From JBATTK01 sp049670505 (GTDB lineage Bacteria > Bacteroidota > Bacteroidia > Flavobacteriales > Flavobacteriaceae): a stretch of DNA of 38,559 nucleotides. The translations under genes and the position numbers were made by a program. The stretch is taken from NCBI GenBank assembly GCA_049670505.1, contig JBATTK010000042.1, positions 1 through 38,559 of the forward strand. Reading direction: 5' to 3'. The notes below the pieces were generated by a model. It was not told the DNA's origin, did no database searches, and saw only the letters and a program-made list of their open reading frames with translations. This document shows, one piece after another, positions 18,382 to 25,738 of this stretch (within the stretch, counting starts at the first letter, position 1; each line of letters starts with the position of its first letter).

Positions 18382-19476
18382 CTAATCTGAAATTTGAACT
18401 AGTTTTAAACTGCGTTCCCTTTGAATCTTTCCATTTTTGGTCTCGGCAAACTTTTCCAAGGAATACACTTCTTTTGGTAGTTCGTACTTTTTGAGTATTC
18501 CGGAGGTGTTGATCGTATGCAACAATTTTTCAGTGTCCGATACTCCTTCCACCATCAGGATCAATTTTTGTCCGAGTTCCCGGTCCGAAATACCCCATAC
18601 AAAAAATCTGCCTTTTATAAGGGAAGAGAGTTTGTTTTCTATCTGTTCGGGAATTATTTTGACACCACCGGAATTGATGATATTGTCATAGCGTCCGAGC
18701 CACTGAAACTCCGTATCCGAGATAATACTGACCAAGTCATTGGTAATGATCGGGGCATCCCATATTTTTGGGGCATGCACCACCAAGCAATTCCTTTGGT
18801 CCTTTTCAATTTTGATATGGGGAAGTAGCTTAAAATAATCGCTGTGGCTATTCGAGGTACTCGGACCGAAGGTGATTTTTTTTGCGGCTATATGGGTAAT
18901 GGTCTCGGTCATCCCATATGTTTCAAAGATATTTATACGTTTTTCTCCAACTTTTTCCTTGAGGCTATCGGATAAAGGAGCCCCTCCTACGATAATCGTT
19001 TTTATCCGATCGATGCTATCCAGTGAACGTTCTAACTGTAAAGGAACCATAGCAACAAAGTCATAAGCTTTACGTGTACTTGCCAAAGGTTGTGAAGTAG
19101 GTGCTACATAATCCAGTTCCATACCCAATATCATTGCCCTCACCAACATCATCTTTCCGGCGATGTAATCTGCGGATAAACATAATAAGGAATTATTTCC
19201 GACCGATATGCCAAAAAAATCACCCGTAGCTATCGCAGAATTTACCATAGCCTGTTTTTGTAGGCTGATCAACTTTGGTTTTCCGGTGGAACCTGATGTC
19301 ATCACTTGGATCTTAGGAGTATCGGACAACCAATCCAAGAGAAAGTCGCCAATACTCACTTCATATGGTTCACCTTCCTTAATGAGGCTATAGCCTACTT
19401 CCTTAAGGTCTTCCCTGGTAAAGGAAATCCCATTAAGCTTAAATTGGTTGTGTATTTTATTGTAACTGGGTATCAT
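18382..19476 (-). CDS. menE: o-Succinylbenzoate-CoA ligase
   Basis: MenE activates o-succinylbenzoate with ATP and CoA in menaquinone synthesis. The 364-aa protein is a short member of the ANL adenylating family: the P-loop-like MTSGSTGKPKLISL (about 59-72), IIVGGAPLSDSL, YGMTETITHIAAK (A5 motif), and the hinge LGRYDNIINSGGVKIIPEQIE before the small C-terminal domain with the catalytic lysine in TKNGKIQRERS. The shortened N-terminal half is normal for MenE in Bacteroidota. Its start overlaps the 3' end of the CPBP gene by 20 bases, and menC overlaps that gene in turn, so menC-CPBP-menE form one translationally coupled unit. Confidence 0.93.
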   Translation of the reverse strand: MIPSYNKIHNQFKLNGISFTREDLKEVGYSLIKEGEPYEVSIGDFLLDWLSDTPKIQVMTSGSTGKPKLISLQKQAMVNSAIATGDFFGISVGNNSLLCLSADYIAGKMMLVRAMILGMELDYVAPTSQPLASTRKAYDFVAMVPLQLERSLDSIDRIKTIIVGGAPLSDSLKEKVGEKRINIFETYGMTETITHIAAKKITFGPSTSNSHSDYFKLLPHIKIEKDQRNCLVVHAPKIWDAPIITNDLVSIISDTEFQWLGRYDNIINSGGVKIIPEQIENKLSSLIKGRFFVWGISDRELGQKLILMVEGVSDTEKLLHTINTSGILKKYELPKEVYSLEKFAETKNGKIQRERSLKLVQISD

Positions 19477-20395
19477 TTACTTTAGTTTCAGTAATAATTT
19501 CACGGGATAGTACTTTTCCGGTCAAGCGGTCCTTCCAGTTTTTCCAACCGTATTTTTTGGAAAACAGTACTAAAAGAAGTGGATAAATAACCAATACCGG
19601 AACAAAAATATCCCATCCCAATGCGGGATTCGATATATCCTTATAAATGGAGTTTGTCTGAAACGCCGTCCAGTCCGACGTTAACAAAAGTGCCGCGGTA
19701 AGATTATTGGCGGCATGAAAACCTAAAGCCAACTCCAGACCTTCGTCCATAAGGGTCAAAATACCCAGAAACAGACCCGTTCCTATATAATAGACCATTA
19801 TCCCATATCCTAGTTTTTCCACTTCCGGATTCCCTAGATGCATCAATCCGAACAGTACCGAGGTAACTAATAAGGGTACCCACCTATTTTTGGCCATAAG
19901 ACCAATGCCCTGCATCATATAGCCCCTAAACATATATTCTTCAAAACTGGTCTGCAAAGGAATCAATACGATACCGATAATTGCCAAAATTATAAACGGT
20001 ACCCATTGAAAATTTAAAACATAATCTTCCGGACTGAAAAAGATATCGATACCAACCAATAGTATCGTTATTAGACTCCATGTCCCGAAGGCGAAAAAAA
20101 TACGTTTCCAGTCCACCTTCTTTCTTGAAGTGGTCAAGGAGGTTATGGATTGGGAATGCACCAATTTTACCCAACCTAAAATAATAAAGAGTCCGGCGGC
20201 CAAAGGTGCCAATAATATGACCAAGACCGTATTAGAACCAAGTTTTTCTATTAAATCCTGCATCATAACATCTACGCTAATGGGGGAATAAAGCATAGAA
20301 ACATAATTGAACACCATAAATGCTATGAAACCCAAAGGAAGTATTAAGTATTTCCATAAACCTATATTCCCTTTATACCCTTGTTCTATGTACAT
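19457..20395 (-). CDS. CPBP-family intramembrane metalloprotease
   Basis: A polytopic membrane protein of 312 aa with about seven or eight hydrophobic helices. The ABI/CPBP signature is present: EEYMFRGYM (EExxxR, about residue 150), then FGLMHLGN, and a late HAANNL, giving the Glu and His ligands for an intramembrane zinc-type protease. The C-terminus is a soluble basic tail. It sits between menC and menE with overlapping ends on both sides (10 bases with menC, 20 with menE). This is a fixed position for translation but does not prove a role in quinone synthesis. The substrate is unknown. Confidence 0.9.
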   Translation of the reverse strand: MYIEQGYKGNIGLWKYLILPLGFIAFMVFNYVSMLYSPISVDVMMQDLIEKLGSNTVLVILLAPLAAGLFIILGWVKLVHSQSITSLTTSRKKVDWKRIFFAFGTWSLITILLVGIDIFFSPEDYVLNFQWVPFIILAIIGIVLIPLQTSFEEYMFRGYMMQGIGLMAKNRWVPLLVTSVLFGLMHLGNPEVEKLGYGIMVYYIGTGLFLGILTLMDEGLELALGFHAANNLTAALLLTSDWTAFQTNSIYKDISNPALGWDIFVPVLVIYPLLLVLFSKKYGWKNWKDRLTGKVLSREIITETKVNDTQLQ

Positions 20396-21438
20396 AAGTC
20401 CTGTATTAAATTTACTTTCCAGTTTTTATTTTTTTTATAGTACAATTGCCCGTTATCAACGGTTAACGGACTTTCAAAATTATTCACGAACAAACTTCCG
20501 GTACCAAGTCCCTGAGGCCTATTGGTACCTAAGGAGTAAGTCCACTGTGCTATAGCGCTTAGGCCTATATTACTTTCCAAAGCACTTGTAATCCACCATC
20601 CCACATTATACTTTTCCGCCAAGTTAATCCATTCTTCGCTTCCTTTATATCCTCCGACCAGACTTGGTTTTAAAATAATGTATTGTGGCTGTATGGTTTG
20701 TAGCAATTTTTCCTTTTCCGTTACATCAAATACTCCTATTAGTTCCTCGTCCAAAGCAATAGGCAAAGATGATTTTCTACATAAATCATACATTTTCAAA
20801 AGATTACCTTGTTTTATAGGTTGTTCTATGGAGTGTAGGTCGTATACGGAAAGCGCGTTGAGTTTTTCAAGGGCTTCATGGGATTGGAAAGCTCCGTTGG
20901 CATCTACCCTTAATTCTATTTCTTCCCTGGTATATTTTTTCCGAATGGAAGCCAACAAGGCAATCTCGGTATCAAAGTCTATGGCGCCAATTTTCAATTT
21001 GATACAATTGAACCCCTCGGAAAGCTTCTGTTGAATTTGATGGTGCATAAAGTCTTCATCGCCCATCCATATCAACCCATTAATATATATGGCACTCCCC
21101 TTGTTGGTAAAATCCGATGGAAAAAGTAGAAACGGTGCTTCGGACGAAAGTGAAATAAGTGCCTGTTCCACACCAAACTGAATGCTTGGAAATTCCATCA
21201 GCTCCCGCCATAGGGTCTCACCGCCCAAATTGATATGGTTACAGGCCCACTGGAGCTTTTCTTCATATTCCGGAACATCGTCAGCACTTAGTCCTTTGAA
21301 CATACCGCATTCACCTATCCCATATTTTCCATTCGCTTCCAATATGATGAACCACGTTTCCTTATGGGTCATTATGCCTCGGGAGGTACCACTAGGCCTT
21401 TTAAAATCCAGTATATATTTTTTATAGAAAGCTTGCAT
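20386..21438 (-). CDS. menC: o-Succinylbenzoate synthase
   Basis: MenC dehydrates SHCHC to o-succinylbenzoate, and belongs to the enolase superfamily. The 350-aa protein shows the barrel ligands in the right order: KLKIGAIDFDTE with the catalytic Lys (about residue 147), RVDANGAF (Asp ligand), SIEQPI (Glu ligand), ALDEELIG (Asp/Glu ligand), and YIILKPSLVGG with the second catalytic Lys. SALESNIGLSAIAQWTYSLG is the closing loop typical of the family. It is the first gene of the coupled menC-CPBP-menE unit. A candidate -7 element lies at 21450-21457, just upstream of the ATG. Confidence 0.94.
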   Translation of the reverse strand: MQAFYKKYILDFKRPSGTSRGIMTHKETWFIILEANGKYGIGECGMFKGLSADDVPEYEEKLQWACNHINLGGETLWRELMEFPSIQFGVEQALISLSSEAPFLLFPSDFTNKGSAIYINGLIWMGDEDFMHHQIQQKLSEGFNCIKLKIGAIDFDTEIALLASIRKKYTREEIELRVDANGAFQSHEALEKLNALSVYDLHSIEQPIKQGNLLKMYDLCRKSSLPIALDEELIGVFDVTEKEKLLQTIQPQYIILKPSLVGGYKGSEEWINLAEKYNVGWWITSALESNIGLSAIAQWTYSLGTNRPQGLGTGSLFVNNFESPLTVDNGQLYYKKNKNWKVNLIQDLCT

Positions 21439-21449
21439 ATGAATGAAAT

Positions 21450-21457
21450 CAAATTTA
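21450..21457 (-). promoter_or_regulatory. Candidate -7 promoter element for menC
   Basis: TAAATTTG on the minus strand fits TAnnTTTG and lies 11 bases from the menC ATG. The nearest upstream TTG is 22 bp away (21480-21482), a little long. It sits inside the N-terminal extension of the divergent SDR frame, which favours the later SDR start at 21487. Confidence 0.4.
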
Positions 21458-21486
21458 ACTATATTTTAGATGATAAAACCAAAGAA

Positions 21487-22281
21487 ATGGAACAGATTGA
21501 TTATAAAGTGATATGGATTACGGGAGCATCATCGGGTATCGGAGAGGCTCTCACTTATGAACTATCCAAAAAAGGATGTAGATTAATTATTTCCTCCCGA
21601 AAAGAGGGGAACCTCCATAAGGTTGCGGAGAATTGCGAACATCCGGACCATATTAAAATACTACCGCTAGACCTGTCCAATTTTGAGTCCATGCAAGCTA
21701 GTGTCCAAAAGGCGTTGTCCTTCTTCGGCAAAATAGACATTCTTATAAACAATGCAGGCATAAGCCAACGCTCCCTGATTCTTGACACCAATTTTGACGT
21801 CTATAGGAAACTCATGGATGTAAACTATCTGGGTACCGTAGCCCTCACAAAAGCACTCCTCCCCTATTTCATAGCGGAAAAAACGGGGCACTTTGTGACC
21901 GTAAGCAGTTTAATGGGAAAATTTGGATCTCCCTACAGATCCGGATATTGTGGTGCAAAGCATGCGCTACATGGCTTTTTCGATGTTTTGCGAATGGAGC
22001 ATGAAAAAGACGGTATTGTTGTAACCTTAATCTGTCCAGGATTTGTACGGACGGATGTGGCAAAAAATGCACTCACCGCAGACGGAAGCCCCCAAGAAAA
22101 TGATGATGTCGCTACTAAAAATGGACTCACTGCAAAAGTTTTTGCAAAAAAAATGATAAAGGCAGTAGAGCGCAAAAAATATGAAGCCTACATTGGGCGT
22201 GGAGAAGTAAAGGGCATTTATCTAAAACGGTTTTTTCCAAAAATTTTGCATAAGGTAGTCTTAAGAAGTCAAGTCACATAA
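21487..22281 (+). CDS. SDR-family NAD(P)-dependent oxidoreductase
   Basis: A classical short-chain dehydrogenase of 264 aa: cofactor motif TGASSGIGEAL (Gly-rich turn), ILINNAGISQRSL (NNAG), and the catalytic set Ser in VTVSSLMGKFG with Tyr-x-x-x-Lys in YRSGYCGAKHALHG. The C-terminal part (VTLICPGFVRTDV) is standard. The substrate is unknown. The frame stays open upstream: an ATG at 21439 abuts the menC start and a still earlier one lies inside menC. The start at 21487 (MEQIDYKVIWITGASSG) gives the normal SDR spacing and leaves room for the menC promoter. It ends exactly against the stop of the converging UPF0173 gene. Confidence 0.88.
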   Translation: MEQIDYKVIWITGASSGIGEALTYELSKKGCRLIISSRKEGNLHKVAENCEHPDHIKILPLDLSNFESMQASVQKALSFFGKIDILINNAGISQRSLILDTNFDVYRKLMDVNYLGTVALTKALLPYFIAEKTGHFVTVSSLMGKFGSPYRSGYCGAKHALHGFFDVLRMEHEKDGIVVTLICPGFVRTDVAKNALTADGSPQENDDVATKNGLTAKVFAKKMIKAVERKKYEAYIGRGEVKGIYLKRFFPKILHKVVLRSQVT

Positions 22282-22962
22282 CTACACGTCCATAGATGCT
22301 CCTATTTCTAATAAGTGCAGCTTTTTACCCGCCTCTTCAAATTTTTGTTTGGCCATATCATGATCAATTTCAATATATCCAAAGGTATCATAATGATAGC
22401 CCAGTACAACATTGCACTCAACAAAATCGGCCGCTTGCACCGCATCCCCTATACCCATAGTGAAATTATCCCCAATAGGAAGTATGGCCAGGTCTAACTT
22501 CATGGTAAGTGGAATTAGTTTCATATCCATGGTCAAAGCCGTATCTCCTGCAATGTAAATTTTTTTTCCACCCGCCTCTAGTAGAAAGCCTCCGGGCTGA
22601 CCCCCATAGGTTCCATCTGCAAAAGAGGAGGTATGGATGGCATTGACATACTTTAAGTTGCCAAAATCAAAACTCCAACTGCCGCCATGGTTCATAGGGT
22701 GTACCTCAAGGTCCATATTGCCATAATACGTGGCAATTTCATAATTACTGACAATTTTGGCCCCAGATTTTTTAGCGATTTGTGCTACGTCCAAAGTATG
22801 GTCCTGATGCGCATGGGTCACTAAAATGTAGTCCGGGTCCAAACGATCGATATCTATTTTTCCCGAAGCTTTTGTATTACCGGAAATAAAGGGGTCTATT
22901 AAAAGGGTTTTACCGCCCACCGCTATCATTAACGAGGCATGGCCCAAGAAAGTAATTTGCAT
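22282..22962 (-). CDS. UPF0173-type metal-dependent hydrolase (MBL fold)
   Basis: A 226-aa metallo-beta-lactamase-fold protein of the UlaG/UPF0173 group. It begins directly with MQITFLGHASLMI, with no signal peptide, so it is cytoplasmic. Metal motif HAHQDH (about 51-56), a further His in NAIHTSSFADGTYGGQPGG, the Asp of YIAGDTALTMDMKLI, and the terminal His in GYHYDTFGYIEID. All ligands look intact. The natural substrate is not known for this group. It starts 24 bases after the stop of the histidine kinase gene and may share its transcript. Confidence 0.9.
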   Translation of the reverse strand: MQITFLGHASLMIAVGGKTLLIDPFISGNTKASGKIDIDRLDPDYILVTHAHQDHTLDVAQIAKKSGAKIVSNYEIATYYGNMDLEVHPMNHGGSWSFDFGNLKYVNAIHTSSFADGTYGGQPGGFLLEAGGKKIYIAGDTALTMDMKLIPLTMKLDLAILPIGDNFTMGIGDAVQAADFVECNVVLGYHYDTFGYIEIDHDMAKQKFEEAGKKLHLLEIGASMDV

Positions 22963-22986
22963 GATGCCTAAGTTTAGGCCCTAAAT

Positions 22987-24951
22987 TTACTTAAAATCGA
23001 ACCAAAAACGAACTCCCTCTGTCGTTTTATCTATATTCAGCATAGATTGTAGTTGGTTCACCAAGCGGTTCATTAAACGTATTCCCATTGAAGAATTGGT
23101 CCTTTCATCGGTATCTTCCGGTAGGCCGACACCATTATCGGTATATTCAAAAAAGCCCTTTTCCCCATTTTTCCTAAGATGAATATATATTTTCCCATTT
23201 TCGTCATCTTCGGGAAACGCATATTTAAAAGAATTGGATACCAACTCGTTAAGGATAAGGCCAAAGGGAATGGCCCTATCAATGTCTAATTCTACTCCCT
23301 CTGCATCAATGGTAATATTTATACTATGTCCTCCTTTTTTAAATACGGATTGCACACTGTTCACCAAACTCTCTATGTATCCCTGCATTTCTATAACGGA
23401 TAAATCGTCGTTCTGATATAGTTTTTGATGGATCAATGCCATTGCCTTTACCCTGCTCTTGCCTTCTTCCAAAGCGGCTATAGCCGCTTTGCTCCTTGTA
23501 TTCTTAGTCTGTAAACTTAATAAGCTGGAGACCATTTGAAGGTTGTTCTTTACACGATGGTGAATTTCTTTTAACAAGGAATCCTTTTCTACTAAAGAAT
23601 TTTCTATGATGTGCTTTTGCTCGGCGATCAGGCGCTGGTTTTTTATACTCTTTAAATAAGCATATACCAGACCTGCAAATCCCAATAACGTAAAAATAAG
23701 GGAAATGAATACTAGATTTATACGTTCATCCTTTTCCTGCATTTCGCTACGCGCACGTTCCATCTCCAGTTTCTGCTCATCGATCATTTTTCTGGAATTG
23801 GCAAGATCGTACTCCGCAACTACCTGTAATTGCTGTTTTTTTATAGACGTATCGTTGATATCTATAGAATCCCGTATCCTAACGTTCTTCTTTAAGTAAA
23901 AGGCAGAGTTTCTATAATCTTCAATTTTATCGTAATAGGCCGCAAACAATCTATTCCTCTTTAGAACATGTTCCGTCTTGCTAAGGTTTAGATTCGTATT
24001 GAGGTACTGTCTCGCCATTCTATAATTCTCCAATTGGAGATGACAATCCGCAAGATCCAAGCTGTTTTCAATAATGTCAACGGAGTATGTACCTACATTG
24101 TATTCTTTAATGGTAGCTATACTATTCTCCAGAAAAGGAACGGCTTCTTCAAACTGTTTCAATTGCACATGGCATTTACCGATATTCCCTTCAATAATTC
24201 CCCTTAAAAGATTTCCCTCTACTATTTCCTTTTCGGATTTTACATCGGAAATGTCATTTAGAAAAACATCGATATAACCTTTTGCCTTTTTTAAATTGGC
24301 CAAGGCCACGGAGGCCGATTTATCCAAACGAAGATAATTGCCCACATTGTTGTTGTATTGCGCCAAACCATACAGATCACTGTCCGCAATTGTTTTCTTG
24401 ACTTCCATGATATAATTATTCATGGCTTCCCTATGCAGGCCCAAATTGGAATAAATATCATAAAACGCAATGTTTTCTATAATCCCCAATTCTCTTTTTT
24501 CTTCCCTAATTTCCAATTGTTTATCATAAAATTGAAGTTGGGCATAGTTGTAGTCCATCAACTTCAACAATACGGTTTTGATGCTTAGGTTCAGCTTTTG
24601 TTTTTCTCTATACAGGTCATTCGCGATTGCGATACTTTTATCATAATCACCAAGATCACAATAGATTTGTGACTGCATTGTTTTGTATTGCTGTATGGCA
24701 ACGGAATCCTTTGTTTTTTCCGCGCTGTTCAAATAGACGTTTACGGTATCCAACCAATCATAGGCGGAATTTTCGTTGTACCGGTTCATTGTATTGAAGA
24801 AAAAATCGAACTTGGCGACAGAGCTTTCGGTGTTTTTAAATTTGGTCAATAAGTTTTGTTCGGTAGAAGTAGTGCTTTGTGCCATAGCGGAAACTACCAC
24901 TGAAAAGTAGATGATGTATACACTTAGTTTTTTTCTAAACAAGTCCGCCAT
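22987..24951 (-). CDS. TPR sensor histidine kinase (HisKA_2 type)
   Basis: 654 aa. A signal-like hydrophobic start (YIIYFSVVVSAMAQ) is followed by a periplasmic TPR-rich sensor region (about 30-395). One transmembrane helix (about 405-425, VFISLIFTLLGFAGLVYAYL) precedes a short coil, the phosphoacceptor box KEIHHRVKNNLQMVSSLL (IHHRVKNN at 463-470), and an HATPase_c domain with ILNELVSNSFKYAF (N box) and YTDNGVGLP (G1 box). The H-box form is the HisKA_2 type that commonly works with LytTR regulators in Bacteroidota. The LytTR regulator gene lies 787 bp upstream in the same direction, and two predicted small RNAs fill the space between them. The signal sensed is unknown. Confidence 0.92.
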   Translation of the reverse strand: MADLFRKKLSVYIIYFSVVVSAMAQSTTSTEQNLLTKFKNTESSVAKFDFFFNTMNRYNENSAYDWLDTVNVYLNSAEKTKDSVAIQQYKTMQSQIYCDLGDYDKSIAIANDLYREKQKLNLSIKTVLLKLMDYNYAQLQFYDKQLEIREEKRELGIIENIAFYDIYSNLGLHREAMNNYIMEVKKTIADSDLYGLAQYNNNVGNYLRLDKSASVALANLKKAKGYIDVFLNDISDVKSEKEIVEGNLLRGIIEGNIGKCHVQLKQFEEAVPFLENSIATIKEYNVGTYSVDIIENSLDLADCHLQLENYRMARQYLNTNLNLSKTEHVLKRNRLFAAYYDKIEDYRNSAFYLKKNVRIRDSIDINDTSIKKQQLQVVAEYDLANSRKMIDEQKLEMERARSEMQEKDERINLVFISLIFTLLGFAGLVYAYLKSIKNQRLIAEQKHIIENSLVEKDSLLKEIHHRVKNNLQMVSSLLSLQTKNTRSKAAIAALEEGKSRVKAMALIHQKLYQNDDLSVIEMQGYIESLVNSVQSVFKKGGHSINITIDAEGVELDIDRAIPFGLILNELVSNSFKYAFPEDDENGKIYIHLRKNGEKGFFEYTDNGVGLPEDTDERTNSSMGIRLMNRLVNQLQSMLNIDKTTEGVRFWFDFK

Positions 24952-25242
24952 AACATGTTAAGTCATCAAATTATTTATTATCCTCCCCTACGCTTCTATA
25001 GCGTTGTTGTAAAAAAAATTAATCCCCCTAAGGGATAACCATCGAACATACCTTTATAATACGATACCATTTAACTTTTGTTGTATAGCAAATGGAAAAT
25101 GTGGTATCCATATAATAATTAAAATTGTGAAACATAAACTTTCAAAATAATCAAAACCAATCCTGCCATAATCTATTTAGGTCAAAGTAGCTGAAATGAC
25201 GCAAAAACATATTTTTCGCTAAATCGTTCCATGGATTAAAAT
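24952..25242. other. Leader region before the histidine kinase gene
   Basis: AT-rich DNA with no convincing gene. No exact TAnnTTTG element was found upstream of the kinase on the minus strand. Two single half-sites of the TTGTTGT type are present (25003-25011 and 25077-25085, 74 bp apart), but they do not have the 21-bp paired spacing of the operators further upstream. A small hairpin CGCTTCTATAGCG lies at about 24991-25003. Confidence 0.35.
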
Positions 25243-25279
25243 ATAAAAAGGCAATACAAAATTTGCATAGCCTTTTTAT
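25243..25279 (-). terminator. Intrinsic terminator of small RNA copy 1
   Basis: A 10-bp perfect inverted repeat ATAAAAAGGC (25243-25252) / GCCTTTTTAT (25270-25279) around a 17-base AT-rich loop. On the minus strand the descending arm supplies the T run. It follows the 18-nt block with a single-base gap. Confidence 0.65.
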
Positions 25280-25280
25280 T

Positions 25281-25298
25281 GAACACTATATGAAAATG
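25281..25298 (-). repeat. 18-nt identical block, copy 1 (putative sRNA seed)
   Basis: Plus-strand GAACACTATATGAAAATG, identical to 25530-25547 although flanking bases differ. In both copies it lies immediately beside a hairpin, on the same side and in the same orientation. Confidence 0.8.
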
Positions 25299-25329
25299 GT
25301 AAGATTTGGGGTCTTTTTTTATTATGAAT

Positions 25330-25337
25330 CAAATGTA
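25330..25337 (-). promoter_or_regulatory. -7 element of small RNA copy 1
   Basis: Minus-strand TACATTTG, an exact TAnnTTTG. It lies exactly 26 bp from the proximal TTGTTGTG repeat. No TTG is seen at 17-20 bp, as expected for a promoter that depends on an activator. Confidence 0.55.
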
Positions 25338-25363
25338 TCACTAAGAACTTTAAGTTTCGGAAT

Positions 25364-25393
25364 ATTGTTGTGTAAGTGCTGATTTTTGTTGTG
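25364..25393 (-). promoter_or_regulatory. LytTR-type direct-repeat operator, copy 1
   Basis: ATTGTTGTG (25364-25372) and TTTGTTGTG (25385-25393) on the plus strand, start-to-start 21 bp, 12 bp between them. LytTR DNA-binding domains such as AgrA bind two direct 9-bp repeats at this period, two helical turns. The pair lies just upstream of the -7 element of the small RNA at a class I activator position. Confidence 0.6.
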
Positions 25394-25490
25394 AAAACGA
25401 GTCGATTTAATTCACTGCGTATTTTACCGAATTTTTAGGCATTTCATGGATAATAGCTATTGATTCGCCCTCTAGAAAAGCTCTAAATCT

Positions 25491-25525
25491 AAAAAGAGCC
25501 TTGCCATTTAAGACAAGACTCTTTT
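25491..25525 (-). terminator. Intrinsic terminator of small RNA copy 2
   Basis: A two-part stem: AAAAGAG (25492-25498) with CTCTTTT (25519-25525), and CTTG (25500-25503) with CAAG (25514-25517), separated by one C/A mismatch, around a 10-base loop. The minus strand ends in a run of five T's. Confidence 0.65.
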
Positions 25526-25529
25526 ACGA

Positions 25530-25547
25530 GAACACTATATGAAAATG
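25530..25547 (-). repeat. 18-nt identical block, copy 2 (putative sRNA seed)
   Basis: Second copy of GAACACTATATGAAAATG (plus strand). See the block at 25281-25298: same orientation, 249 bp apart. Confidence 0.8.
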
Positions 25548-25581
25548 AAAAAACTTATATACTTTGTTATTTATTACGATG

Positions 25582-25589
25582 TAAAAGTA
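25582..25589 (-). promoter_or_regulatory. -7-like element of small RNA copy 2
   Basis: Minus-strand TACTTTTA, one mismatch from TAnnTTTG. The distance to the proximal operator repeat is 26 bp, identical to copy 1, which is the main support. Confidence 0.5.
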
Positions 25590-25615
25590 GGCCGGAAGCA
25601 AAGAATAGCAAAACT

Positions 25616-25645
25616 ATTGTTGTGAATACCTTTAGATTTGTTGTG
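25616..25645 (-). promoter_or_regulatory. LytTR-type direct-repeat operator, copy 2
   Basis: ATTGTTGTG (25616-25624) and TTTGTTGTG (25637-25645), the same two 9-mers in the same order and with the same 21-bp period as copy 1, while the 12-bp spacers differ. Confidence 0.6.
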
Positions 25646-25683
25646 TTTTGTCCATTAATCGATATTAGCCTGTTCCTTTCATA

Positions 25684-25711
25684 CAAAGATAGGACGCTTT
25701 TAAATTAACAA
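25684..25711 (-). promoter_or_regulatory. Additional consensus-like promoter behind the response regulator gene
   Basis: Minus-strand TTG (25709-25711), 17 bp, then TATCTTTG (25684-25691). It begins 28 bases after the regulator stop codon and points through operator copy 2 toward small RNA copy 2. It could be a basal promoter for the small RNA or kinase, or a chance match. Confidence 0.4.
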
Positions 25712-25738
25712 GGAATGTGGAAAGCTTGTGAAAATTAA

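Larger units (their letters stand above)
25243..25323 (-). ncRNA. Predicted LytTR-controlled small RNA, copy 1
   Basis: Predicted transcript of about 80 nt. The start is placed about 7 bases after a -7 element TACATTTG (25330-25337). A purine-rich stretch leads to an 18-nt block (25281-25298, minus strand CATTTTCATATAGTGTTC) identical to that in copy 2, followed at once by a terminator hairpin. Its upstream control region has the same spacing as copy 2. The loop and stem sequences differ between copies while the 18-nt block and control elements are kept, a pattern expected for paralogous regulatory RNAs with a shared pairing seed. There is no conserved reading frame. The direction is chosen because operator, -7 element, seed and terminator fall in order only on the minus strand. 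No expression evidence is available. Confidence 0.55.
25491..25575 (-). ncRNA. Predicted LytTR-controlled small RNA, copy 2
   Basis: Predicted transcript of about 85 nt with the same architecture as copy 1: a start about 7 bases after TACTTTTA (25582-25589), an A/T-rich leader of about 28 nt, the identical 18-nt block (25530-25547), 4 bases, then a terminator hairpin. It lies 249 bp upstream of copy 1 by the position of the block, and about 160 bp past the stop of the LytTR regulator gene. The leader and hairpin are diverged from copy 1, so this is an old duplication under selection at a few short elements, not a recent repeat. No reading frame is shared. Confidence 0.55.

Noticed and set aside
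20678..21034. Plus-strand 118-aa frame
   Set aside because: Antisense shadow of menC, with no initiation context and no recognisable domain.
21364..21486. N-terminal extension of the SDR protein
   Set aside because: The upstream codons lie inside menC or over the candidate menC promoter, and the residues do not resemble an SDR N-terminus.
25003..25085. Single TTGTTGT-type half-sites upstream of the kinase as a third operator
   Set aside because: They are 74 bp apart, not 21, and no -7 element stands at the right distance.
25290..25382. Plus-strand 30-codon frame beginning in the 18-nt block (MKMVRFGVFF)
   Set aside because: The matching frame in the other copy (25539-25625, MKMKKLIYFV) encodes an unrelated peptide of different length. 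The shared part is only the 18-nt block, and operator, -7 element and terminator order fits the minus strand.
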